In this document: piece after piece, positions 11,001 to 21,300 of the stretch
Layout: every line of letters begins with the position of its first letter
Numbering within the stretch: the first letter of the stretch is position 1
Assembly: GCA_039105265.1 (NCBI GenBank)
Contig: JAPFFF010000007.1
Location: 558,001 to 622,000, forward strand
Length of the DNA: 64,000 nt
From: Tritrichomonas musculus
Taxonomy: Eukaryota > Parabasalia > Tritrichomonadida > Tritrichomonadidae
Reading direction: 5' to 3'
Position numbers and translations under genes: made by a program
Notes under the pieces: generated by a model
The model's database searches: none
Seen by the model: only the letters and a program-made list of their open reading frames with translations
Told to the model about the DNA's origin: nothing

Positions 11001-13124
11001 AAAGAAAAAGAAGAAAGAGAGAAAGAATTGTTAAACAAGCAAAAAGAAGAACAAGAAGAAATGAAAAATAAAGAAAATGAAAATGACGCAAACAACAATC
11101 AAGATAATGAAAATAACGTTGAAAATAATGAGCAGAATGATCAAAATGACGAAAATCAAGAAGATGAAGAACAAAAAGATTCTTATGAAGATAGAAATGA
11201 AATTGAAGGGCAAGATTCTAATTTAAGTTATGGTGAAGGTTTTGACACTTTTGATAGTTATGAAGAATTAGATACAGTTGGCGATGTCTTATTGAAAATG
11301 CCAGATGATAAATCAGATGATGTTAAATATAAATTTGGTGATTTTGCACCACGTGTTCATGATCCAATTTCAATTCCCAAGAAGAAGAAAAAGAATCAAA
11401 TAATGATTTTGAATACTAAGCCTAAAACACAAAGAAATAACAAAAGGATCCAACCAACTGTCATTCATCATCTTCCAGGAGGCCCATCATTAGAGAATAA
11501 GATGAAAGAAAGAGAGGAAGATCTTAAAGCATTAACAATTAATAACCAACCACAAGGTAAACGCTATTTAACAGGAACAACGCAACCTGTTCGACCAACA
11601 TCATCTGTTTTGAAATCAAGTGGAACAAGAAATAATCTTCCAATGTTTGATCATGAAGGAAAACAAATTGAAGTTGGTAATGAAAATCAAATTCCTATCA
11701 TTGAAAGTGCTTTTACTCTTCCTTCCTATAGTGAAGACTCATCTGGTATTTATAATAATCATTCAGCTAGCCTTGGCAGTTACAATAACAATCATTCAAC
11801 TAGCCTTGGCAGTTACAATAACAATCATATTACAGCAACTAAGAATAACGAAGATGATAAAAAATCAAGTTATATCATTGATAAGTCTCTTCAATCCAAT
11901 CCAGTTGCTCCACTTAGAATAACTCTAGTTGTTCATGATAAAGATAAGGAAAAGGAGCAAAGAAAGAGTTATTCCGTTTCAAATAGCATTATCAATAATA
12001 ACAATGGTGGACCAATTATCATTCCTGTCCAAAATGAAAAGAATCTGAAAAGAATGGTGACCCCTCTTGAGAATTATTCAAAGGGACCTCCAGTTGTTGG
12101 AAGACCAATTGAAAAAGGCCCCGCAATAACTGAAGCTCAAAAAATCATCAATAAGCTTCGTGAATCTAAAAGGAAATTACAAGCTTCAAACGACCAAAAA
12201 GACATTGAAATTCTCAATTTGAAACAAAAGCTTTCAGAATTAACTTTAGCTATTCATAGACTTAAACTCGACAATATTAAGAAAGCAGATGACTTTAAAC
12301 GATTATCTATTCGTTACGATTACGTTCAGAATAGACTCGAAATGAGATCAGCAGAAGTTGCTAATCGTGATGCGGAAATTCAAAAACTAAAACGAGAGCT
12401 TGTTATTGTTCGTATGCAAGTTCAACCAGTAAATCAGCAACTTGCCAAATTAAAGAATGCTCAACGCGAAAGAGATAGACTTCAAAGAGAACAAGAAAGA
12501 AGAAGGGCAGTCGCTCTTGCTACAAAGAACGCTTTAGGCTCTAAAACAACTAATGATCCAACTAAGAAGCATTTACAAACGATTCTTGAAAATCAACAAC
12601 TTTCAATTGCTAGAATTGAAGCACAAAGAAGAATGTGGCTTGATATAGAAAGAAATCATATGATGGGCGTACTCAGCGCGATGTCATTACTATCAACAAG
12701 CCAATATAAGATTGTCAAAGGAGTTCTTCCTTCATATTCTCCTTTCTCATCATCAAAAGTGACAACGTTAAAACAAGTACTTGAAATGAAAAATAAAGAT
12801 AGCTCATATAGCTCTAATAGGAAATATAATAATTCTAATTTTGGAAATAAAAACCAAATTGAAACGTCACATCTATTATCAACGTTAAATCCCGATTTTA
12901 ATAAAAGTAACTCGAAACAAACAACAGTTACTTATGCGGATAAATTGAATGCTTTAGATAGAATTGAACCTCCACTATCAAAAGAAGAAAAAGAATTAAT
13001 AGTGAAACAAAAAGAAACTCCTGAAATTGAACAAAAAATAGTTTCTTTATTACAAAATGAACGAAATGAAAACACAATAAGCAAAGCAAAAATTGATACA
13101 AATACATTTGGTTCAAATTCTTAA
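5034..13124 (+). CDS. giant coiled-coil protein, about 2,696 aa
   Basis: I chose the ATG at 5034 (MSLDSRAANRAG); the seven codons before it are open but start with TTG. The N-terminus is Arg/Ala-rich and basic, followed by an Asn-rich linker and a short WYFNETREQDFWEDIERG block. Most of the rest is heptad-rich Glu/Lys/Gln/Leu coiled coil (about residues 90-900, 1500-2000 and 2360-2510), separated by disordered Ser/Asn/Asp-rich linkers. There are two internal repeat tracts. No motor, kinase or calponin domain is seen. Proteins like this in trichomonads are usually only called coiled-coil or viral A-type-inclusion-like; a cytoskeletal, basal-body or Golgi-tether scaffold role is plausible but not shown. 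It is intronless over 8 kb. Confidence 0.85.
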   Translation: MSLDSRAANRAGLARFRPLAARSGSNKNSSISPDSKSNNASNHEQNNNNFNNNNITDLPDGWYFNETREQDFWEDIERGQASQTEESEAKKKMLKESEHITDLQDTSSKLRSLVDQFDEIDQDTLMILLQMYDDGYGICEDLDQQMIMSDSKTHVLDFMTQLKGLSDSQTSLMENLRFFFSTLQQHSSNGESDNVSKDAIPNADDAYEHLSSMLREYAEKSERAACLHNDINDFWFKQIANYKRVVLMRDEEIRKLQKTIGDTQAAAQARRARKKNELDKSGDAAKNEGTPKEQLDNQIRLNQELKQQIEQLKAALKEGDLQKATLQSNLSSSSFEFLNKDSLLKDNEINTLKIEFETKISSQKFTIEQLMKQIEQLKKIICDQDIKYDQLNEKFHEIEKQRDELNASLQKQTKLLELEQQRNSSKPQPIPDNLIDRQELYEAEMMHQNEIRELKERQRDELMRVADEEREKFILERQKIIDSIESGDTKSIIESISNECEKKIQKQKEEYEIKEKGILQVWAGKVALLTRQYENRLKAMAASHEVDLLMAKDSVKYEVKKAELDLEERYNLQLLEMGRAREEKYDQFKHHLDNLQNELDITREENITLKSQLGKILKANGKANEKAGEKADGKTNEKADEKSSEKADEKTNDSTDSQTTEPKPKETENNSENQKNDSKNNTFTLSEREKLIEKYAMKMKIMKQEMDDQMNWSLEKQKNYYEREMSKAMIQHQKEMRERLMELQEVVTQAHQEKETIGKEEKTEKEEDNNEPKGEKKMLSIMREISQAFFDMNSQFEKIDENEEEPTMSVKEATERTKMLTDRLIQLSSENQDLRSSQVFKESSDEIIQQLKDKISYLESLQNGDSKAALEKMKQMEEHYKHELEIKDQMLLNFQTINQMFSKADQEESRRRLQIQIICNDVTSIFENLVREKSQGYYFADYEGENTVSSLDFNQFLNQTYTESLAKPPPAETNSAPIEYTTLRKPPVAIASNTGRKKKPMRMHAHQEIQVGSSNQMDLSISEINQLFEADGIDISPLQFKPTAFLIDEELHNIILDDVAPIHSEDERNLVKNVIDEVFERLPISKTNRDSSSQLSLEKYSPSPKTAKSASDNEPKFDSSKSLPSISTSILSQSISPRQKKINSKEKHFSFVVIQSFYIPKAIRKERPPIKPKNAPDSNSNSEKNTTEESYVEYVCLSPCDNSITSFEIKENKVFLTNSYLLIEPDYNNLFDEGGQFIYQNVQNEEAIKNFETIISEQIKSMQNYEAPPSSPTSSNQGESSETQNQIIFTSYRPKQQSFANSSSYNTNNNNRKTFVPTITNEVLIDIPYILYTKEELTEEVKSHILDLEKEISELKGRPLPTQIVNTYVPREVNPDQRQITLQLYMPLTGEESKKLREERKKRLSKDSSLTVKNTNENVNLNLPEQAKLTFADLPLIHDQDQTKLDENFTRSKSLNVIHNNQEEPEKIVHAESQIALTHDLSCLSFESDPFTAAKQIITSHIKYTQKFTNTETELLKKLGRNMDAYDAYVSASGIADESHYSFLNNLKQSKKDLDAIHGQSFQMNLANDSLLKRINQMSVAYEKVLRKLDELENDVEDQDIALQQEILDSISTNDEDGKPTSVSNLEKLQKLESSLDLLENLGLIKDPELLQQKQTLLEEIKLTQNKITSNEEVTQETIDKLIVKTQDFIGGIKPIKSVPQSPNGEKDDGHSKEQMKKDLSRIRRQRDSLKRNLNNEKQKTEELKQQIVALNNKIETERESHESDLLAYRAQVETLKKSISNEGQSAIDLLKQQLISMQALAETSRNERDLFKAKLDDCEEALLMKEETIDQLNQQIETLLQNDFEKSQELDQKKKSKKKSDHDDYDMSKEVKKINDELQMQQSKQMETLMAENKKLTDECNNLNQRVIHLKQKLRSVKDANSDMNLKLALGVPPKERRTSDKATQYPPASFINLSDSKSSVNMNKNNESATRSREFIKPSESQELRMKKEKEEREKELLNKQKEEQEEMKNKENENDANNNQDNENNVENNEQNDQNDENQEDEEQKDSYEDRNEIEGQDSNLSYGEGFDTFDSYEELDTVGDVLLKMPDDKSDDVKYKFGDFAPRVHDPISIPKKKKKNQIMILNTKPKTQRNNKRIQPTVIHHLPGGPSLENKMKEREEDLKALTINNQPQGKRYLTGTTQPVRPTSSVLKSSGTRNNLPMFDHEGKQIEVGNENQIPIIESAFTLPSYSEDSSGIYNNHSASLGSYNNNHSTSLGSYNNNHITATKNNEDDKKSSYIIDKSLQSNPVAPLRITLVVHDKDKEKEQRKSYSVSNSIINNNNGGPIIIPVQNEKNLKRMVTPLENYSKGPPVVGRPIEKGPAITEAQKIINKLRESKRKLQASNDQKDIEILNLKQKLSELTLAIHRLKLDNIKKADDFKRLSIRYDYVQNRLEMRSAEVANRDAEIQKLKRELVIVRMQVQPVNQQLAKLKNAQRERDRLQREQERRRAVALATKNALGSKTTNDPTKKHLQTILENQQLSIARIEAQRRMWLDIERNHMMGVLSAMSLLSTSQYKIVKGVLPSYSPFSSSKVTTLKQVLEMKNKDSSYSSNRKYNNSNFGNKNQIETSHLLSTLNPDFNKSNSKQTTVTYADKLNALDRIEPPLSKEEKELIVKQKETPEIEQKIVSLLQNERNENTISKAKIDTNTFGSNS
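6884..6991 (+). repeat. 12-bp tandem repeat encoding Glu-Lys-Ala-Asp/Asn units
   Basis: About nine degenerate copies of a 12-bp unit (GCTGATGAAAAA-like) inside the giant gene encode alternating EKAD, EKAN, EKTN and EKSS tetrapeptides. The period is a multiple of three, so copy-number change keeps frame. It lies between two coiled-coil blocks as a flexible charged linker. Confidence 0.8.
11756..11829 (+). repeat. 36-bp tandem repeat, two copies, encoding NNHS(A/T)SLGSYN
   Basis: Two almost identical 36-bp units differ by one base (GCT versus ACT), encoding SASLGSYNN and STSLGSYNN. Their near identity implies a recent slippage duplication within a disordered Ser/Asn linker of the giant protein. 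Confidence 0.8.
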
Positions 13125-13460
13125 TGATTTTTTTTTTTTTTTTTGTTTTATTTCGAAACAAAAATCAAAATGTTTTTATTTATATATATATATAAAAGTA
13201 TTTATTATTGTGATATTTATACGTAATTTTTTTATTTTTTTTTCTTGATTAAATCACAAAATGACGGCGTTTTAACAAATTATTCTGATGACTTTCTTGA
13301 TTTTATTTGATTTATACTTTACAAGATGAGTTATAAGTGATTTATTTAAATGACCTTAATTTAACCATACATATATCGTTATATTGTATAACGACATTTG
13401 AAATGAAAAAATAGTTGGTCTAAATTTTTCTAATTTCAGAAACTTTTTTTTATAATCATA
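13125..13460. other. intergenic before SEM1
   Basis: 336 bp containing a 19-base poly(T) run directly after the giant gene's stop codon, a (TA)n tract near 13181-13192 and otherwise AT-rich DNA. No gene or RNA is seen. Confidence 0.4.
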
Positions 13461-13679
13461 ATGAGTGAACAACAAAAGGAACAACAACCAAAAGAAGCCG
13501 AAGCCGAACAGAATCAAGAATTTGATATTCAACACGACGATGAATTTGAAGATTTTCAGTCAAGATGCCCACAAACTGTTGAAACAACACAACATGGCGA
13601 ATGGCGCGATGATTGGGATGATGATATTGTAGAAGACTTTACCGCTATTTTAGCTGAACAACGCCAACATTTTAAGTAA
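13461..13679 (+). CDS. SEM1: 26S proteasome lid subunit SEM1/DSS1
   Basis: A 72-residue very acidic protein. It keeps the two DSS1 blocks: DDEFEDFQ, then, after a short spacer, WRDDWDDDIVEDFTAILAEQ (family form W-x-DNWDDD-x-VEDDF-x-x-L). DSS1 is an intrinsically disordered subunit of the proteasome lid that also works in the TREX-2 and BRCA2 complexes in other eukaryotes. The N-terminal 22 residues are Gln/Glu/Lys-rich and lineage-specific. Length matches the family (about 70-90 aa). Confidence 0.92.
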   Translation: MSEQQKEQQPKEAEAEQNQEFDIQHDDEFEDFQSRCPQTVETTQHGEWRDDWDDDIVEDFTAILAEQRQHFK

Positions 13680-13897
13680 ACCTTATTTGTCTTCATTTAA
13701 TTATAATTATATAATAAAGTAATTTTTTTTATTAAAATTGTTCTCCATGCATCTTCATTCGAAATATGCTAAAATAAGACTGTTGGGTAAATTTGAATAT
13801 TCCAAGATTTTGTAAAATTTGATTTTTATTTCATTTCAAATTAGCATTATACATAAAGGCTAAATGTTGACCTAAAGGTCAAATCGATGATAATTAT

Positions 13898-14776
13898 ATG
13901 CTAACTCAATATCATCGATTTTCAAGATTTTTGAATCAAACATATGTAGCAGGAAATGAAACAGCATTGTTTGGTCTTTTGAATATGCCTAATGATCTTG
14001 TTTTAGTTCGTCACGGAGCATCCGAAGGTAATTTAGCATTTGCAGAAGAAAAAAAAGGGAATTATCAAGTTTTTACTCCTCGATTTATGGAAACTCACGA
14101 ATCAAAATGGCGACTTACAAGAGATGGCCGTAATCAAGCTCGCGCAGCAGGACAATGGATCAAAGACAATCTAAACATTTTTTTTGGTGCTTATATTTGC
14201 AGTGAATACGTAAGGGCAATTGAAACCGCATCACTCCTTGATCTTCCTCACGCTCATTGGACTCGTCAGGTGTTCCTTCGTGAGAGAAATTATGGAAGAA
14301 TGTCAGGATTACCTTATGCAGAACGTTTAAAACGATTTGAAATACAAATGAGACAAGCCAAACGCGATCTTTTCTATTGGAGACCTCCTTCTGGTGAATC
14401 ATTAGCAAACGTTTCTTTAAGAATTGATTACATTCTTGATAATCTTTCAGAAAAAGACTATATTCCAAGCTCAGCAATTATTGTTTCACATAAAAATGTG
14501 ATGCAAGTTTTTCGAGCAAGAATTGAAGTAATTCATCAAGCACATTTTGTTGAAAGAATTATGCATGTACCAAAAGATAAAACTATATTTAATTGTAGTA
14601 TCATTCATTATACTCGAATTAATCCAGAAACGAAAGAACGTGCACCAGTTTATCGTTGGATGAGAATTATCACACCATGGATTAAAGAATTATCTAACCC
14701 ACCCTGGGAAGAAATCAAGTATTCATATTATTCAAATGATGATTTGAAGCGATTAACTGATCGAAAATACTTTTAA
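13898..14776 (+). CDS. histidine phosphatase superfamily (phosphoglycerate-mutase-like), 292 aa
   Basis: The catalytic RHG motif is seen in LVLVRHGASEGN, with the phospho-accepting His at residue 39. The second His is residue 198, in AIIVSHKNVM. Between them are CSEYVRAIETA (substrate-pocket Arg), RERNYGRMSG (acid/base Glu) and PPSGESLANV. This arrangement is typical of the cofactor-dependent mutase/phosphatase fold, but the extended length and the lack of a classical dPGM signature mean the substrate is unknown. The start at 13898 gives a 30-residue N-terminal extension; an internal ATG at MPNDLVLV would remove it. Confidence 0.85.
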   Translation: MLTQYHRFSRFLNQTYVAGNETALFGLLNMPNDLVLVRHGASEGNLAFAEEKKGNYQVFTPRFMETHESKWRLTRDGRNQARAAGQWIKDNLNIFFGAYICSEYVRAIETASLLDLPHAHWTRQVFLRERNYGRMSGLPYAERLKRFEIQMRQAKRDLFYWRPPSGESLANVSLRIDYILDNLSEKDYIPSSAIIVSHKNVMQVFRARIEVIHQAHFVERIMHVPKDKTIFNCSIIHYTRINPETKERAPVYRWMRIITPWIKELSNPPWEEIKYSYYSNDDLKRLTDRKYF

Positions 14777-15183
14777 GTTTTTTTTAATTTTAATTTTAAT
14801 CTTTCTTTGATAGTTATTTTTATTTTACTCCAAATATTTTTATTCGTACTTTAGTTTTTTTAAAGGATGTGGAATGTTAATTATTTGTGAATAAAAAAAT
14901 TTTATCATGAAAATTTTTTGTTTAAATTACATTCAAATCATTTATAACTCAGATGAAGTCTATTCTTTCATGAAATTTGGGATAATACCATAGTTTTTTA
15001 ATTAAGAGATAGAAAATTTTTCGCAGACGTTTTAATAAAATAGCATAATGCAATTATTTACTATTTAATGAAAATATTTTAAGAAGAAATTTATATAAAT
15101 ATAAATTTAATATCAAGATACTGTTGTTTTCATTAAATTAAAAAAATTCAATTCAAGTTCAATTCTCAAAATTTTTAGAGTTG
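14777..15183. other. intergenic before the subtilisin gene
   Basis: 407 bp of AT-rich sequence with several poly(T) runs. I see no gene, RNA or clear initiator. Confidence 0.4.
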
Positions 15184-18108
15184 ATGATCTATCTTTTCTT
15201 TTTAGCATGCTTATCAGAAAGCACAGAATTCGAAGAATTCGAATACTTTGGACGGTCAATTCAAGTTTCAAATCAAAAAAAGTCATTACTTTCAACAGGT
15301 AACTCATGGTATTTTGTCAATATGAAGAATTTCTTCTCAAATAATAATCATTTTAATATGAATTTAGAAATAACCTCAAATAATATTGTTACTGTTGATT
15401 GGTATCGTCTTTATTTATCACCAAAGCAAGCTTCTGAAATAAGTTCACAATTTAACTGCACAATGAAACCATTTGATGATGAAGATAAAATCATAGATAT
15501 TGATTTTTCAAATAATCTTTTTTACGCTGAATTCCACAAGTCGTTTGTACCATATAAATCGACAAAAACGCAATTTACACTTCTTTTTAATACAATCTAT
15601 GAAATTTCAACCACAGAAATCGATGATATTTTAAGAATTCCTGAACTTCTCTTTATTTGCAATGCTCCAGAAAATCATTTTCATAATCGATGGGCGGGAG
15701 GTATGACACAACATTTTGGACCACCTAGAATGACATCTGATGGTTTTCAAAGTCCCAAATATCTCAAAGAGCATAACATATCAGGCCAAGGCCAAATTGT
15801 CACAATAGTTGATGGAGGATTGGATGTAACAAATTCTTACTTTTATGATTATAGCAATTCATTCGAATTTGATCAATTGAACAATAATCACAGAAAAATG
15901 ATATATTATGATAGTTACGGGAATAATCATGATTCAAAAAATGATGGACATGGCACACATGTTGCAGGCACAGTTGCAGGAAGATCATCATGTGGAAATT
16001 CAAATTCCCTTTATGATGGAGTAGCACCTGATGCACGAATTCATTTTATTGACATAGGAAATGATGATGAATCAAGAAAATTATTAAGTCTACCAATCAC
16101 AATATTATCTTCAGAAATGGGCTTAGTTGGTTCTCATGTCACATCGAACAGTTGGGGATCATCTAGCCGCAATTATGGCCAAACCAAATTATATGATATG
16201 GCATCAAATTACCTAAGAGACCGTTTATTTGTTTTTTCTGCCGGAAACGATGGAGAAAAAGGATATATCACCATCAACTCACCTGGTGATGCTAAGAATA
16301 TATTGACAGTTGGTGCATTAGGTGAGACGTATGGCCAAAAATTTGACCAAACGAACAAATACAACATAAAACTCATAGTAGAAGATGACAAAGGAAGCCA
16401 GAAGACGTTCAATGTTAACCATGTCTCTGGTCCAAAGCCATTTGAAACAACACGTGGCATTTACAGAAGTCCCACCTCAAAAACAAGCCAAGAAAATCGC
16501 GTATTTATCACCAGTAACCCCAACAGTGTTTGTTCCTTATCGCCCTCTCCGATAGCAGCTATTATCGCCTCTTCAAGGTCGCCTTCTTGTTCTCCTTCAA
16601 ATTACGCTGTTTACAAATCTGATGGAAGTAGTAGCGACATTTTATCTTCTAGTTACGTAACGATAGATCTTTCAATTTCCCAAGACTTTTTCAGCCCTTC
16701 AATCGCTTCTTACTCTTCTCGTGGTCCTTCTTACTTCGGAATAAATAAACCTGACGTTGTTGCTCCTGGCGATGAAATTAAATCTGCATCATCGAGACCT
16801 TCTGATACTGCCCCTGGCCACGGTTGTGGTGGAAATGACTTTGCTATTAAATCTGGAACTTCAATGGCATGTCCAAATATCGGTGGTTTGGCGACTCTCG
16901 TTACTCAATATTTTGTTGATGGATATTATCCGTTAGGTACGTTTAATCCAGAAAAAAACGGATTTATTCCTGGATCAAATCTTGTTAGGGCATTAATTGT
17001 CGCATCGGCTAATAAATTGACAAGTACATGGACTCCTGATTCAAATTATGGTCACGGAATTCCAAGTATCGATAACGTTTTGACATTTGACAAAAATTTG
17101 AAGGTATTTAAAGATATTCAGATCAATCAAAATGAAGACAAATTTTTCAAATTCACACTTAAGAAGAATAACAAAAATGATAAGCATCTTAGAATTGCAA
17201 TGGCTTATCTGGATGAACCTGATGAGAGTGAAAATGCAATTCTTGTCGTCGATATCGATATGTATTTGGTTACACCAAGCGGAAAAATCTTGTATGGAAA
17301 TTCTAAGCCAAATAATCATGAAGAGCATCTTTCAACAGTAGAGAAAATAGTGATCGAAAATACTAATATCGAATCGGGCGAATATGAACTTCATTTCTTT
17401 GGGGGAGGTAGAATTAGTCAAACAATGAAGAAAATGACTCTGTTCTCTCTATGTATTTCAGGTCCTTTAGAAGATTCAAGTTTATATAATATTGAAACAT
17501 ATGAACCATCTGGATTAGCATGGGAATCGAAAAAAGACACAGAAAAATGTACTTTCCCAAATGTTGGGTTAAACTGCCAAATCAAAGCAGTTGAAATAGA
17601 TAACTTTTCATCAATCACATTGTATGAATCATCAGAAGTATATATGTATTTTTACGTACCTACAAATTGGTCAAATTTAACAATTATCGCATCTAAACCT
17701 CGTGATGTACCAGGAAGAGTTGTTTATCAGTTTTCTGGTGATGCAATTTATCGAACATCTTATAATTACGAAAAAACATATAGTTCAAATGAACCCGAAT
17801 ATCACATATTTTTCAAGAGAGATAGTTTCAAGAATCCTAATCACACATATATTGGATTTAGAGTGAATAATTTATCACCAAAATCATATGATCAGGAATA
17901 CCAGCTTATATACGACGATTTCGTTCCTTCAGTTCCTACAGCAACAACACCGCCAGCAACATGGAAAAATATATACATTGCTGGCGTGGCAGCAGGATAC
18001 GGACTATTTGGTCTTGCATTTATATCAACAGTATTCTTAATTGTTTTATTTTGTTTCAAATTGAAAGAATTGAGGAGCTTGCAAAAAGTATCAAATTTAA
18101 CAGATTAA
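15184..18108 (+). CDS. S8 subtilisin-like serine peptidase, type I membrane protein, 974 aa
   Basis: An endopeptidase with all catalytic residues present: Asp210 in IVDGGLD, His256 in GHGTHVAGT, oxyanion Asn355 in SAGND and Ser560 in GTSMACP. The 205 residues between Asn355 and Ser560 carry a large insertion, as in many protist subtilases. The N-terminus has a short hydrophobic signal (MIYLFFLACLSES). A beta-rich C-terminal region follows the catalytic domain. One membrane helix lies near residues 929-957 (IAGVAAGYGLFGLAFISTVF) with a short Lys-rich cytosolic tail. I chose ATG 15184; the codon before it is TTG. The protein is probably secretory-pathway or surface located, as known for trichomonad SUB proteins; the substrate is unknown. 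Confidence 0.92.
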   Translation: MIYLFFLACLSESTEFEEFEYFGRSIQVSNQKKSLLSTGNSWYFVNMKNFFSNNNHFNMNLEITSNNIVTVDWYRLYLSPKQASEISSQFNCTMKPFDDEDKIIDIDFSNNLFYAEFHKSFVPYKSTKTQFTLLFNTIYEISTTEIDDILRIPELLFICNAPENHFHNRWAGGMTQHFGPPRMTSDGFQSPKYLKEHNISGQGQIVTIVDGGLDVTNSYFYDYSNSFEFDQLNNNHRKMIYYDSYGNNHDSKNDGHGTHVAGTVAGRSSCGNSNSLYDGVAPDARIHFIDIGNDDESRKLLSLPITILSSEMGLVGSHVTSNSWGSSSRNYGQTKLYDMASNYLRDRLFVFSAGNDGEKGYITINSPGDAKNILTVGALGETYGQKFDQTNKYNIKLIVEDDKGSQKTFNVNHVSGPKPFETTRGIYRSPTSKTSQENRVFITSNPNSVCSLSPSPIAAIIASSRSPSCSPSNYAVYKSDGSSSDILSSSYVTIDLSISQDFFSPSIASYSSRGPSYFGINKPDVVAPGDEIKSASSRPSDTAPGHGCGGNDFAIKSGTSMACPNIGGLATLVTQYFVDGYYPLGTFNPEKNGFIPGSNLVRALIVASANKLTSTWTPDSNYGHGIPSIDNVLTFDKNLKVFKDIQINQNEDKFFKFTLKKNNKNDKHLRIAMAYLDEPDESENAILVVDIDMYLVTPSGKILYGNSKPNNHEEHLSTVEKIVIENTNIESGEYELHFFGGGRISQTMKKMTLFSLCISGPLEDSSLYNIETYEPSGLAWESKKDTEKCTFPNVGLNCQIKAVEIDNFSSITLYESSEVYMYFYVPTNWSNLTIIASKPRDVPGRVVYQFSGDAIYRTSYNYEKTYSSNEPEYHIFFKRDSFKNPNHTYIGFRVNNLSPKSYDQEYQLIYDDFVPSVPTATTPPATWKNIYIAGVAAGYGLFGLAFISTVFLIVLFCFKLKELRSLQKVSNLTD

Positions 18109-18389
18109 AATGTAATGTGTATTTTTTATGTGCTTTTTTTTTTTAGTAATTGTTAAGTTTTTGAAATTTTCTTTCCCGTTTTTTTTTCCCCTTTAAAATT
18201 CTAATCGATTTTTTTCAAACTAAACTTTAATTATATATTTGAAAATTGAAACTGTAGGTATGTTCGTTTTCATGAACGGTTTTTCATATTCAATTTTGTG
18301 TATTAATTCAATTTAATCATAAATCAATCTTTTGAAATTATTTGAATCTATAATCTTATTTTTATTGAATTATTTTTCATTGTAATGAA

Positions 18390-21300
18390 ATGAATTTGCT
18401 CTGTTTCTTTTTTTTATTAGGCGTTCTTGTGTTCATATTTGTTTATTTAATCCATCTTCTTCTACATTATATGGTTATGTTGTACTTTAAGAAAACATTT
18501 AAAACAGAGAAAAGCCAATCATTATTTTCATTCAAATCGATTACTTTTCAAACAAATTTTTCAAATGCATGCGCAGAAAATGTCCATTTTAGAATAGATA
18601 TGCGTGGCTTGCTATCATCGCATTATATATTTTTTAATCTTCATATCGAATCAATGAAAATTCAATCTTTTAAAGAAGCAAAGAGCTTATTCGACTTCCC
18701 GCCGCATACTGTGAGAGAAAATATCGGAATTCAAGTTTGCGTTCATATTTTAGCGATATTTGTTAAACGTGCTCAAATTGATCTGAAAAAATTTACATAT
18801 GTTAAGACAAATTATTCTGTTGATTTGGAAGATATATCATTTAAATACGCAAAAAAATATTCATACTCTTTTCAACTTCATATACCAAAGACTCATATTA
18901 ATATCCCCAAACATCTTTCTATTGATCTAAATCCAATTACATTTAATCCACATTTAGGCATTGATCCATTTTTATCATTAATTAATTTTGAAGCTCTTCT
19001 TTTATCTTTTGAATTTCGACTATCAACTCTTAAGTTTTTCATACATGATCATGAGGTAAGATTAAAGCCAATTAACATTTCCTTTGCTCTTCCTCGAGGT
19101 AATATAACTTTAGTCACGCCTGAAATTATTGGTACGATGGATATTCAAGTTCCAGATTTTATGATTAAAATTAATGATTTTTCTGGATTTTTAAGTCGAC
19201 AATTATATGCTGTACCTCATTTAACCTTGAATGTTTCGATACTCTCGATTAAAGAACTTGAGATATCTCATGAAACGAAACCTGTTTTACATGTTAATAA
19301 TTTCAAGTGCTCTAAAAAAGGAGAGAAGCCATGGAATATTTATTACCAAAATGCGGAATTCTTATATCATACGAAAATGATGAAAAATCTTCTTCCATTT
19401 TATCATGATCATATCTTTATCTTTTTACTTCCAATTTCAAATACAGAAAATCGAAAGCCTTATATTTCAGCATGTAATCTTGTAGGTGATAAACTTAGTT
19501 TCAAAGCCAAAATAACAGACTCAACACTCATCAAATTTGATATATCTAATATAACCATAAAAGACTATGAAGTCAAATTCCCTAATTTTATAGGCTTTGT
19601 AAATGATCAAAAAGTAGTTTCAGTCAAGAAAATCCAAATATTTATTAACCAAGATAACTTTTGCCAAGCGAAGGCCAATTCATTTCACCTTCACGATAGG
19701 CCAGGCATGTTTTTGGAAGATGCCCTTACTGATGTTAAATTAAGCTGTCATATGATCGCGTCGTATCTTTTTTCATTCAATCCGAATGAAGAATCGTTAA
19801 TTTTTCCGTTTATTTTGACATTTGACAAATTCAACATCAAATTTCACGATACGAATTTGAATAGGTCTATCGTTCATGCCTCACATTTGATTCCCAAGGT
19901 CAACCGCGAGTCAATTATTCGTCAATTTCTACTAAACAAGAAGAAAACAGAGATGAAACTTGGCAAAGAAACGATCAAAGAAGCTGAATTTCGGCTCTCA
20001 AAATTGGCCTTTCGTGACTATAAAGAAAAGTTTGAAAAAAGTGCCAAGCATCGATATTCGTTTCACTTTGTATCAGAAAATTGCTCCTTTTCATTTGATA
20101 GTCGAAACTTCACTGACAAAATCAACATGATTCATCATCTTGATCCGACAACGAAGCTTTTGTACAGTGACATTGAATGGGACTTGATGCTTGGCTTTAA
20201 TTTTGAGTTTAAGTCTGACACTTTCAAAGTCTTTGCGTTTGACATAGAAGAACCGATCATCAGTTTCAAGAGCATGAATTTGAAAGGGCCAACGATCATT
20301 GCCTGTCCTGCTTCAAAAAGTTTAACCAATGGTCAATTTGTCATTGATCAGGAAGTCATTCCACTTCAGTTGAATCCTTCTAGTTTGATTCTCTTTACAG
20401 ACATGCTGATTGCCGCTGACACCTTCTATTGCTACTACGGCTATTCGTTTCAGAGCATCTACCAAGAGATGACAATTCGTCTCTACGGGCTCCTTCCTAA
20501 GTCAATCGATCCATCTCCAAGGTTTGCCTGGTTTGATCTCCTTCGCGCATGCTTCAGAGGACAATTTATTTTTAAGGCGGAGAATTTCGAATGGAGAGTC
20601 CCAGCAACTTCCAACTTTCGCGAAATTGACAACTACCTCCCTTTGAGAATTGAGAAGTTTCACCTTCTTTGCAAAGAAGGCGAATTGGCTCTCAATGCTG
20701 ACATGTTAAAGACGCCTCGAATTTACAAACGTAAAGAAGGACCAGCCATTTTTGAAGTGCCGAAAATAACCGCCACGATACGACATCACTGGGGCTCAGA
20801 AAAAGCTGACAAAGAAGATCTTCATCGACACTTCATTGTCATTCCAGATGCCAGTCAATTCAATGTTGGCGGTTATGACACATTCAAATATTTCAGAGCA
20901 AAGAAAATCTTCGTTGATGATCTGACCATTTTCCTCTCAAAAGCAGAAACGGTTACTCCGGCCATAACCGTCGACATAGTCCATTTAAACTGGCTCATTC
21001 AGCCTATCGTCTTCTCTCTCAATCGAAGGCACACAAAAAGTCAGATTGCCAAAAAGTTAGGCTTTAGAGAGCTTCAAAGACCAACTTACAAGAAATACTT
21101 TGTTGAACTGAAATGCACTGGCCATGTCAAAGTTATCGGTGACACTTTTGTCATTCGTATCTTTGACCATTTTCCTGTCAACGGAAGCATTCAAGGCTCT
21201 TCAATTGACTTCACTTTCCATTCTTTCACGGCGTCTTCTGATTTCGGGGGCTTCATGCACGAACACTTGGCAGATGCGAAGTTCAAATGTGACTCGCTTT

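Noticed and set aside
5034-13124. Myosin, kinesin or golgin identity for the giant coiled-coil protein
   Set aside because: No motor, GRIP or other diagnostic domain is visible; coiled coil alone is not evidence of a family.
13870-13910. ATCGATGATAAT and ATATCATCGAT near the histidine phosphatase start as a regulatory inverted repeat
   Set aside because: The arms are short and partly coding; nothing else supports an operator.
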